In this document: piece after piece, positions 54,779-64,000 of the stretch
Position numbering within the stretch: the first letter of the stretch is position 1
Layout of the letters: each line of letters begins with the position of its first letter
NCBI GenBank assembly: GCA_018417955.1
Contig: JACTVC010000007.1
Span: forward strand, 806,001 to 870,000
Direction: 5' to 3'
Length of the DNA: 64,000 nucleotides
From: Laccaria trichodermophora
Lineage: Eukaryota; Basidiomycota; Agaricomycetes; Agaricales; Hydnangiaceae
The notes under the pieces: model-generated
Told to the model about the DNA's origin: nothing
Seen by the model: the letters and a program-made list of their open reading frames with translations, nothing else
Databases searched by the model: none
Made by a program: the position numbers and the translations under genes

Positions 54779-57545
54779 ATGGCTTCCATCTCTTCCTCTC
54801 TCACAACACCGACAACACAAAACCGCAAATGCTCTTCCTCCTCATGGACACCACAGCCGTGCAACCCAATCTCACAAATGCTATACAAAGTCCTCAGCAC
54901 CAACTTTGACGATCAGGCTACTAGGGAGGGGTTGGGTACCCTTTCCGAGGTATATGCGCCGGGAAACGTGAGTAACGGCAAAGAAGCGCAGAGTACGACG
55001 GCTGTATTGGAAGATGGGGATTTGGAACACTTTGAGGATGGCAGACACGGAGATGGTGTGGTGGCGGTGGAGGTAGAGGAGGAGGTACCGGGGAAGTTGG
55101 CTGCGCGGGCGTGGAAGAGTACGAGGAAGGGTATGGAGAATAAGGATGGAGGGGAGTCAGCGTTTCGTCGAGGCTCTCATGGAGGTGGACCAGGTCCGTT
55201 TTTTTCTTCATCGATCCCCTTGTTCGATGTGCTGAACGTATGCTACAGAAATTAAGCGATCTGCAGAAACACGTAGCTGCCATGCAGGCTAGCTGTGACG
55301 AAGCTGAGAAGCAACTCAGTCTAAGCAACGAAGCTAGCCAGATGCTCCTTGAGCGTGCTGGTAATTTACGAGACGAACTGTGAGCCTTGCTTACCATCTA
55401 TCTGACTATCGAGTTTTTGACGGAGCGGTGTAGGCGGGAAGTCGAGGATAAAAAGTCCATCATCCCGCTCTTTATCGCCCTGTTCACGCTTAGCGAAAGC
55501 GAAATGGCGTCTAGAGACGTGCCCGTTGGCGAACGGTTTTTTGATGCTATGGGCAAGACCGAGCGGATAAGGGAAGATTGTAGGGTGTTGATGGCTGGTG
55601 AGGATGGGCCTACAAAAGCTGGGTACGATGGTGTTTCCCTCGACCACTGCTATTGGACTGCACTGACATAAAAACATACAGCCTAGACATAATGGCTTCG
55701 ACCTCCACCTACCTCGAACAAGGCTTCGAAAAGATCGCATCAAACGAGTTCCGACAAATGGGACGAGAAGTCCACCTCGAAGTAAGCCCTACCATGCGCG
55801 AAGCCATCACCCACCTCCGAAAACGACCTGAACTCCTAACGTTCGTCCTGCCCCCCTTCTCCCTCTTCACCCGTCCCGCTAACCCCAGCCAACAGCGAAA
55901 CACTAAGATACCTCTACGAAACCCGCCAAACGACCCTCCTCTCTTCATTCATCACACGAGGCGGTCCCTCGGGCCTACCCCGCCCCATCGAGCTGCACGT
56001 ACACGATCCGATGCGGTACGTAGGCGACATGCTCGCGTGGGTACATCAAGCTATCGCTGCTGAGCGGGAGTTCTTGGAGAGTCTTTTTGGGATAGAAAGC
56101 GATGGAAGGAAGGTTGGGAGTGTTAGAGTGTTTGAGGGACAGAGTGAGGAAGAGGATTGGGTGCGGGAGTTGATGGATTTAGCGGTTGAGAAGCTTTGTG
56201 TGCCGTTGAAGGTGGTTTTTTTTTCAGTCTGGGTTGAGGGCTGTTGTTGACATTTTTTTGAAGGTGAGAGTGCAGCAGACGGTACGGTCGCAGGAGAGTA
56301 GTATTGTCTCCTACAAAATTGCGAACCTCCTCCAATTTTATCTGGTTACTACGCGGCGGACCGTTGGGCCACGGGCTATACTCACTGTGACCTTGGAAGA
56401 GTAAAAGCCCCTCCTACTTAGCCCATTGACCGCACTGACACTGTTATCTAGGACTACCGCCGTCGCTTACAAAGTATTCTATGACTCTATCGAAGCACAA
56501 AGCCGTGCCCTTCTCCGAGTCTCCCTTGTACGACCCCCTGCCCCTTCCTATTTACAAAAAAACTAACGATCACCCACCAGGACCTCGACGCCCCCTCACT
56601 AACACCCTCCCTCGCCATCCTCGACCAAGCCCAAATCCTAAAAGTGGTAATGTCAATCTACCAATCGTCCTTACTAGGCGACGAAGACGAACAAGAGCGC
56701 ACAACGGGGTTCCAGAAAGTCCTAGACGTGATCGTGGACCCGCTCGTTGAGTCGTGTATTGTAAAGGCGAAGGAGAAGAAGCGCGCGAGGGCAAAGTGGG
56801 ATCGGGCGGTTTATGTGTTGAATTGTCTGTGTTTTATCCAGGTGAGTTTTTTGTATTTTCGATGGGGGTGGGGTATGCTGATGGTTGAGGGGGGCTGGGC
56901 TTTAGAGCGTATTGGAGTCGTTTTCGTTCAACGCTGTGAAACTTGCGATGGTTCTAGGGGGTCATTGACGAGAGGGTCAAAGATGAACATGCACGTTTGT
57001 TCCTCGTCAGCGTTATACATCCGGTCTTAACAGATTTGAAATTCCTATAGTATTTGAACATTATGAACGACGCTGGCCTGCTCTCCACTGATCCCTCAAA
57101 AACTTCTCCGTCTGACTCTCAGGCTTCGAAGTCCTCCACTGACCCCGCCTCGCCCAACTAAACACGCCAAAACCCCAAACGCAGATCCACCACGTTGGTC
57201 CACGTTGTGCATGCGTACGAGGGGATATGTGACGCTGTGAAGAGGCCGGAGAATCGGTATGAGGCTGCGGCGACGTTGTTGGGGAGTGAGAGGCCGTTTG
57301 GGCGGGTTCATTTGTTGTGGCAGATTTTAGGGCTTGAGGAGGAGGAGAAGGAGGGGGAAGGTGATGATAAGGAAGAGAAGGAAGAGGGTGATGAGGACGA
57401 GGAAGAGGGTGATGATGATGAGGGGGAGGAGGAAGAGACAGACGGCGATGATGAGGATGAAGAAGGGAATGAAGACAGTGAGGATGAGGAAGACGGGGAT
57501 GAGGAAGAGGAAGAAGAGAGAACGCTTGTCGAGAGAAGGCCTTGA
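54779..57545 (+). pseudogene. COG6: COG6 homologue (Golgi tethering complex), apparently disrupted
   Basis: Starts MASISSSLTTP; NPISQMLYKVLSTNFDDQATRE is the COG6 N-terminal signature. Downstream exons carry LSDLQKHVAAMQASCDEAEK, SRDVPVGERFFDAMGK, TERIREDCRVLMAGEDGPT, NEFRQMGREVHLEV, MRYVGDMLAWVHQAIAAERE and ENRYEAAATLLGSERPFGR, with short GT-AG introns (for example 55194-55248, 55380-55433, 55623-55681, 55841-55895). COG6 is part of lobe B of the conserved oligomeric Golgi complex, which tethers retrograde intra-Golgi vesicles. Two one-base frameshifts (near 55145, and in a G5 run at 56957-56961), lost residues near IASNEF, and a stop at 57156 (or a weak GTCCTC intron) interrupt it. An acidic tail, 57340-57530, is unusual. 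Either a decaying gene or one with sequence errors. Confidence 0.72.
57340..57530 (+). repeat. GAG/GAT-rich tract coding an acidic tail
   Basis: Imperfect purine-rich triplet repeat at the C-terminal end of the COG6 homologue, coding almost only Glu, Asp and Gly. Confidence 0.75.
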
Positions 57546-58203
57546 GTCTCAAAGCTTGAGTGCCCCTCGTCACAAGGGCCCTGCTTGGTCCTTTGTCGGT
57601 TTACGGTTCAGACAAGTACTTGTAGGCCTAGAGGTGATCTTTTGTGAATTGTTGGCTTATTTTTTTGTTACTCCTCTATCCTCTACCAAACCGATCGAAG
57701 CAAGGGTTGACGGCAGCAGGGGGAGACGGAGACGGTGTTGTACTATGCGGTGTCTGGGTCCACAGGAGAAGGAGGATTACTATACGCGTTCTTCTGCCGT
57801 TTCTTTTGGGGACATAATAAACGCCGGCGGACGGAGTGGATATTCTGACTCGGTTGAGAACTAAAAGAAGAATACATTACTGCATACAGCTTATAACCCA
57901 AAAATAATTCAGAGTCATGATTATACTGGGGAACAAAAGGACACATCCAAAGTTCATTCTGCGAAATCAATCAAATATCAAAAAGTTGTTAAAAGGACTT
58001 GATCAACTGACGAGCCATAATACTAGGTATTCGAACTCGAGCGCTGACGCCCTCGGAACCTGTAACAAAAGGCACCCAAGCGAAAGCAGAGCGTGGTTGT
58101 TCGGGATTGGACACTTGAACAAAATTTTCATGCAGCTCTTTGGTCTACACTGATCCTGAAACTCTCCCTTGCCAGGACCAACAATGTATACACACCTTCA
58201 TAG
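57546..58203. other. Intergenic between convergent genes
   Basis: No coding frame recognised. Confidence 0.4.
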
Positions 58204-59699
58204 CTATACAGCATCTGCTTTGATTGGAGTCCCCAGGCGGTTGGGATCATTGGCTTGACTAATCGGTGGCTCTCGTCGAGACTCTCGCAGATCATTGTAA
58301 ATGGAGACAAGGCAAGCGCCGATTGTTACGACAGGGAAAATCTTTGAGGAGTTTCAACAAACGTAATAGTCAACATGAAAGGAACAACAAACCTGGCCAA
58401 ATGTAATCGGAAACCGCGGGCCATTATGGATGACTGGATTCCGCTGAATAGTTTGCTCGATAGTCACGACCACGTAAATCCATTGGACAAGAAAACAGAA
58501 CGTGATGTAGATATTGACGAAGAGGATTTTGATGAAGGAAGTGCGAGGGCCAGCTGAAAGGTGGTACGAGCCGATGAGTGGACGGAAGGCTTTGATCAAG
58601 AATACCAAGAGAAAACCGACTCCTGCGATTGTAATCACTGGGACACTTAGAAACACCGTAATACTGATACTGAAGAAAACTTGAGGAGTAGTATCATCAA
58701 TAGTCCTTGACTGGTTATGGGCATGCTACTCACCAAGGGATACCACACGCCCCGAACCAGTCGCTGAAAGCTCCCTTCCGAAGACTATTAATTTGGTAGC
58801 CGCGTTGCACTCCGGCTGGGATCCAAACCTCCTGGCATGAACCCAAACGTAAAGCCCGAAGCCATGCCAAGACCAATGTGGTAACGAAGAAACCACCTTT
58901 GCAGGGAGGCCAACCTCCGACACTGGCGCCCCCATATTTCTCTTCTGCATGGATCCAACGACTAGCATGAGCTCGCAAATGAGGTGAAGGTAGCAGAGAT
59001 ATAAAACGATGATAGTATTGTAGAGGGAGATGGAGTGGTTCGCTGCTTGCGCTATTGCTGACACCATGAGAGCAACGAAAGTGAATAAGGTTACCCAGGA
59101 TGAACCTTACAAAATTTTGCTTAGTTGGTCTGCATTTGAAGAGGTGTGTAATTTACGAACCTCTTGCATCACTACCTGGAACGCATGCGTTGATAACTGC
59201 ATGAAAAATGCCATTAATTAGTCAAGCGACTCCGAGAGAATATGGCTTTCAGGCGTCCGACCTGTGAGGAGGCTCGTCACGTAGAACGTTATTCGGACAC
59301 CTGTAAAATCCATGTAAAAGGAAATATGTGCGAGGGCTGTTGTCGCTCACCAGGACCTGTGATATCCAAGTCTTCGATTAGCCCTTGGCAGACATCTGAC
59401 GGGTCCGGTGTGGCATCCCTCAAGTGAAAGGTTTTAGACGTCATACTGTTTGGCAAGTCGAGTGCGCTGGATACAGCTGATCCGAGAAGAGCAGAGGTAT
59501 TAGATGGTGAATCTGAAGAGACCGCCCGAGTAGGAAAGTGTGCCAGAACTCGGTCGGAGGTCAGTTGGGAAAGACGTAGAGCGACAGGAGGGGGAGATAA
59601 CAGTCCTGCGATGGATTCGACGCTTCCGGCGGGCGTAGGAGGGGATTGCGGCTGGGGTGCAATCGATGGGATTAGGTAGAGGACACTAGGCAATCTCAT
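58204..59699 (-). CDS. Multi-pass membrane protein of a basidiomycete family, intact copy
   Basis: Minus-strand exons: 59699-59351, 59300-59262, 59196-59176, 59105-58734, 58679-58393, 58341-58204; all in phase, 401 residues, ending at TAG 58204. The N-terminal 115 residues are Ser/Pro-rich, after a short hydrophobic start. Then come about seven hydrophobic segments: GVRITFYVTSLLT..., SSWVTLFTFVALMVSAIAQ, LYNTIIVLYLCYLHLICE, ISITVFLSVPVITIAGVG, NIYITFCFLVQWIYVVVTI and IFPVVTIGACLVS. No transporter or receptor motif was recognised, so the role is unknown. Exons of 39 and 21 nt are unusually small but needed to link the conserved parts. A second copy of this gene is split between 31830-32690 and 47732-48372. 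Confidence 0.75.
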
Positions 59700-60049
59700 A
59701 GTGGTAACGCCGGTATCCTTGAGAGGTTGAGAGCGAAGAGTCGCTCAAGCCTTCATTTGTAAGAACCAGCTAATGCGTCCGAATTCGGCCGAAACGCCAA
59801 AACCATGACAAGCGATATGATCTGTTAGACGCCCGAGGACCACTGTCGCGACTTTGCGCCGTAGTTCGTATGCTGGTAGTAGGCATGATGGATGTAGCAG
59901 TTCAAAAAAGCCACGTGTCTCATCCACGGAACGGCATTCCATACAGCCCGGTGCTCCTTATTTAGAGCACCTTCAGCTCCCAAATAATAATGAGAAATGT
60001 AGGATCGACAAGCTCGTGTCATCTGAGATGACCTAACTTCGAATGGTCT

Positions 60050-62450
60050 ACAATGGAGTACACTGGGGAGGAGGAGTGGGGTATAGGCTTATAAATTAAG
60101 AAAACGGATTTGTACTAAACGTAGAATGATACAAAGGAGTGCATTACTTCCAACCAATCATTCTTTAAATAAACGGGACACTGCTTCGTATGGGTGTCCT
60201 AGGTTTCTCTATCCCTTTCACCTAACAGCCTCTGTCCAAATCTCGCCTGGACGACTGTAAGAGCATAGTTGTTAATTCAAATCATTTTAAAAGACAAGGA
60301 TCGACGAGGAGTACCTTTGCCATCTCAGAATCTGGTGAACCTTCATATTCTCAAACCGAGCAGGGGGCGATGTGCATTACGACCCGAGGGCGAGATGGAA
60401 ATACACCAGGACCACACCGTTCTTGGAGGACGGCCAGAGCTTCATTTGTCTCGTACGTCTCCACAACAATCGTGCCATACCAGGGATGGGTGTTCATGGA
60501 ACTTGCGTCTGACCAGAGGCGTTGTATGGTGGTGGCGGGGGATACTTCCTAGTCGGCGGCCGGATGGAGAACGACGACCGATTAACCCAACGTACTACGT
60601 TATAATAGGCTCCTTGTGGTATGCGCAAGGGCCTCATCAGCCGATAAGAGTCCGAATGATACGCAGGTCTCAGTTTCGATCTCGCATCAGCAGCAAATTC
60701 GCAGCAATCCCCTCTCCCCAAGGACTGATATCGATGTGCACGATCGGATTATTGGCCGAGTGCGTATGACCCCTGAGATCCGGAAGCCAGTCAAGGGCAC
60801 GAACACCCGCAACAGTGGGGCGTGACGAAGGCGGAACAGCGAGGTTTGCGAAGGTGCCTGAAGGGGAAATCCCTGGGGTTGACTATTCGGGGTTGATTCG
60901 GTGGTGGTTCCCTACATGGCTATGCCCATGATGCGAATGAGAATGGCGAAGGTGAAGGTGGGAGGCTGGAAGGCCGAGCAACTGGACTTCTTGCAATGGA
61001 GGAGCTGTAGGTGTTGATCTTTGTTGTTGACCTAGATGCGGAAGCAGAGGTGGAAGAAGGGGAGATCGGGGCAGGTGCGTGAGGTTTCGTTTTGGCCATG
61101 CTTGCCTCCTTCTTGGCTTGAGCTCGAAGTGGAAGCACGACGCGAATGTATCCGCGGGTTGTGCAACGAAGCGTCGCACGGCATTGTACAGGGAGGGATT
61201 GCAATTGCTAGGGTGGATGTGGAAGTGCATGTTGGCTACTGGGGTGTTCTCGTGTGGTGGGATTACTCTTCGCACGTAGCCGCTGAGGTCCTGAACGCGG
61301 CAGGAAAATGTCAGCTTCAACTTGGTCATTCAATGATAATATGAATGCGTACCTGAAGTGACACTAGTGACAGCGACAGTGGTTCTGGCTCATTCCGACT
61401 CCATCATACCCAACAAAGTGGAAGAAGAGGAGACAGGGCAGGTGCGTAGCGAAGCTTTGTTCTGGCTCGCCGCTTCTCGGCTTGAGCGCGAAGTCGAACT
61501 ACGAAGCGAGTGTATCCGGGGGTTGAGGCAACGAGGATTCGCACGGCATTGTACAGGGAGGGATTGGAATTGCTGGGGCAGATGTGGATAGAGATGTTGG
61601 CTATTCGTGTGCACTCCTGCGGTGGGATTATTCCTCGTATGTAGTTGCTGAGGTCCTGAACGAGGCAGGGAAACGTCAGGTTGATCATACAATAGTGATA
61701 CGAATGCGTACCTGAAACGACAACGACGAAACACTCCCCACCTCATCATACCCCTGCCTATGTCTATCCGCCGTCTCACCTCGTCACCCCCATTCTCCAC
61801 AGACCGTGCCTTCCCCCTTCGCCATAGCAGACTTCGACATTCTTGCACCCTCTACCCTCGCAAACTGACCATCATCCAACTCAATCTCCGCATTCCGAAT
61901 CGTATCCTCGGTAAGCTGTACAACGAACGGACGTCGTAGGTCTCGCAGGCGTTGTGGGTCTGGCGTGCGTCGTGGATCTGTGGGTTTGAAGAGTAGTCGG
62001 CCAGACGGTCTTACGCCTCCACAGCGTCGTGGATTTCTGTGTGTCAGAGGCCTTAACGCTGGCGTCTGTACCTGTGACCCCCCGACTTTGAAGAACGACC
62101 TCCCCAAAAACCTGTGTGGCAGCGGAGGCGTTGGACCCTTCGTTCGTATAAGTAACGGCGGTGTTGAAGAACCCTCAGGCCCGTTATGACATTTACCGAG
62201 CGAGGTGGGGTTTGCACGCGGTTGTTGTGGATGCTGAGGGAGTGAACTGATGGATGCAGCGCTTGCTGTGCGCGTAGGTGTGCGTGGGGTACCATGAGGA
62301 TGTTGGGGAGGGTGGTGAAAGGAGATGGACCGGCTGGGGGCGTTGCTTTGAGGAGGATGTGGTTGCTGTTGTCTAGCTTCAAGGCCGGGTTTTGTTGCTG
62401 GTTAGTGGGTGTGAAAACGTGTTATTGAGGAGTCCGGCCTTTCTGTTATG
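60050..62450 (-). pseudogene. Longest decayed copy of the 7956-12864 gene (exon 3 to 3-prime UTR)
   Basis: Reverse complement runs from Gln-rich exon 3 material near 62450, through DTIRNAEIELDDGQFARVEG (61.8-61.9 kb), then exon 4 twice (DLSNYIRGIIPP near 61.63 kb and DLSGYVRRVIPP near 61.28 kb). It continues to exon 6 (NVVRWVNRSSFSIRPPTRKY near 60.57 kb), exon 7 and the 3-prime flank (60060-60240). The exon 4 region is tandemly duplicated with its preceding intron. Many stops and shifts; no full frame. Confidence 0.72.
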
Positions 62451-64000
62451 AATTGGCTGGTGGCCCATCCCTTTCATTAACCGTTGAAACATTGATTCCC
62501 TAGCTGCTGGTGCTGACGGCGAGAGCCAATGAGAAGGAAGATTTGGAAAGATTGTGCCGGAGTGAGTGGGTAAGTGTCTGAGGAGTTGTGCTGCAAAGGA
62601 TCCATCAGGAAAACATGAGGGTCGTCTTTGAGGATCTTTGGGGTCTTTGGAAAGACCTAAAGACTTGAAAGACATAGAGACCCCATGTCTTTCGGGAGAC
62701 AGGTACATTTTCTTTCAAAGACATGGTCATCTTTGAGGGACCATCGAGAATCTTTCAAAGATGAACACAGAGCTTTGCAAAGACCATCTTTGGCTTTGTA
62801 TGATATCTTTACAAGTCTTTCACTCATGCTCATCATACCATGGATGCACTAAAATCAATTGTATTCAAGTAGATACCATGACCGTGACATCCAAGTATGA
62901 ACCATCTCCATGTGTATGATAAACCCCCACTTACATCCCACAGCAATCATTCAATCCCCAAAGCAACCTATACATCTATCCAATCCGTCATGCCCATTAC
63001 ACACCACTTCCTTGTCAGTGTGCCCAAGAGCCGGTTTCGATGGTCTGGCTAAGGATCTGAGTGCTGGTGATAGGTAGTAGGTCTGTAGATCCATGTGAGC
63101 TCTTTGTGTTTCGAAGAACGAAAGGGAAATATAGAAATGCGCACCTCTTCTCAAATACACACATGCACAACAGGTTTACAATTACAGGGCAAATGACAGG
63201 TCTTGAGGTGGTCCTGGTAAGGTCAGTTTGAAGACGGAGTCAAGTATCAAGCCTGATATCATACAGCCTGGAAGAACTGTTAGTCTCATTCAACTACGAG
63301 TGGAACAAGGTGACTCACACTGCTGGATGAAGGCTGAGTCTACACCAATGCCGAATCAAGGCATGGCGTGATCTCTCCTTCATCTTCTGTCGAACCATAA
63401 TGGTCCAGCGCAGGGTTCTGCTGCTCCTGTTGACAGCAACGAACATGATCGTCACTCCCTAATGATGCTGATGATCCTTTGGTTGATCCGGAATGGGCTC
63501 TGGGTGATTCTCAGAGTGTGAAGATGAACCCAGTTGTGAGGAGCGTGAGGAGAACGAAGACTCTGTTGACGGTGCCCATCATGACAGGGAGCCTTCTGTG
63601 CTGGGTGTCACTTGATATCAAGGAAGCAAGGGGGTTCAGAGAGCTGGAAGTGTGGTGAGAGGGGTACAGATGGATAATGGTGCAGTGACTTACAGAGGGC
63701 GAGATGAAGTCGGGAGGGGTGGAGTTAATTCTCGCTACGTTAGTAGTGGGTCTTGTGGGTCGACCTCGAAAAAAAACTTTGCTCACATGGACAGTCATGT
63801 AAGTGGAGATCACATGCGCACTTCTCCCTTTTTATTCCACTGCCACCATTGTCGTAGCCACATTACGCCGATCCATATAGAGATCCTTCTAGCAAATATA
63901 GCTCTGAGGGCTCGACATCATCTCACCAGATTATCTATGGAGGACCACCACCTCGGTCGTGTTCAAGGAGCAATAGCGGACCGCTGCCTACCAGGAGAAG
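62451..64000. other. Repeat-rich end of window, no gene found
   Basis: Short frames only. 62615-62825 is dense in GTCTTT/AAAGAC words in both orientations, like the word-dense ends of the other elements here, but no clear terminal repeats were found. ATGAACCATCTCCATG near 62900 recurs near 2915. Confidence 0.45.

Overview
The window looks like nuclear DNA of an Agaricomycete (mushroom-forming basidiomycete). Genes are split by short GT-AG introns, mostly 50-70 nt. Several encode families typical of that class: F-box/LRR proteins, a MNT-like nucleotidyltransferase, a Crinkler-type modular protein, a multi-pass membrane protein of a basidiomycete-specific type, and an Ngaro-type tyrosine-recombinase retrotransposon. 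No species is claimed. All exon models were read by eye.

Layout. 0-2.7 kb: a small nucleotidyltransferase (+) and a frameshifted F-box gene (-). 2.7-7.2 kb: no protein genes; two MITE-like elements and six tRNA-like units (+). 7.9-12.9 kb: a large multi-exon gene (+) for a low-complexity protein with a conserved C-terminal half. 13.5 kb: a MITE. 15-16 kb: a family 8 glycosyltransferase. 16.6-31.8 kb: a cassette array on the - strand, about five times over: tRNA-like units of subtypes I, II, III (and IV), then a decayed fragment of the 7.9-12.9 kb gene, then shared spacer modules. Non-autonomous hAT-like and TA-flanked elements and a PHD-like pseudogene have landed in it. 31.8-47.7 kb: a segment that appears inverted. 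Its breakpoints share a GGCA/TGCC microhomology and split two sequences at once. Flipping it back rejoins both a membrane-protein gene copy and a gene fragment, and puts all cassette tRNA-like units in one orientation. Inside it are an F-box gene and a 6.3-kb Ngaro-like element with A1-ORFs-B1-A2-B2 split direct repeats, sitting inside a tRNA-like unit. 49-51 kb: an ammonium transporter (-). 52.2-54.6 kb: a Crinkler gene (-) joining a ubiquitin-like CRN header, a P-loop NTPase and a restriction-endonuclease-like nuclease. 54.8-57.5 kb: a COG6 homologue (+) with apparent frameshifts. 58.2-59.7 kb: an intact 401-residue membrane protein gene (-). 60-62.4 kb: the longest decayed copy of the 7.9-12.9 kb gene (-). 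62.4-64 kb: repeat-rich, no gene found.

Intact-looking housekeeping functions are nitrogen uptake and sugar transfer, perhaps Golgi tethering if the COG6 breaks are sequence errors. The rest is accessory sequence shaped by repeated copying, transposition, CpG-type mutation and one inversion. Many disruptions are single-base indels in short homopolymers, so some may be assembly errors.
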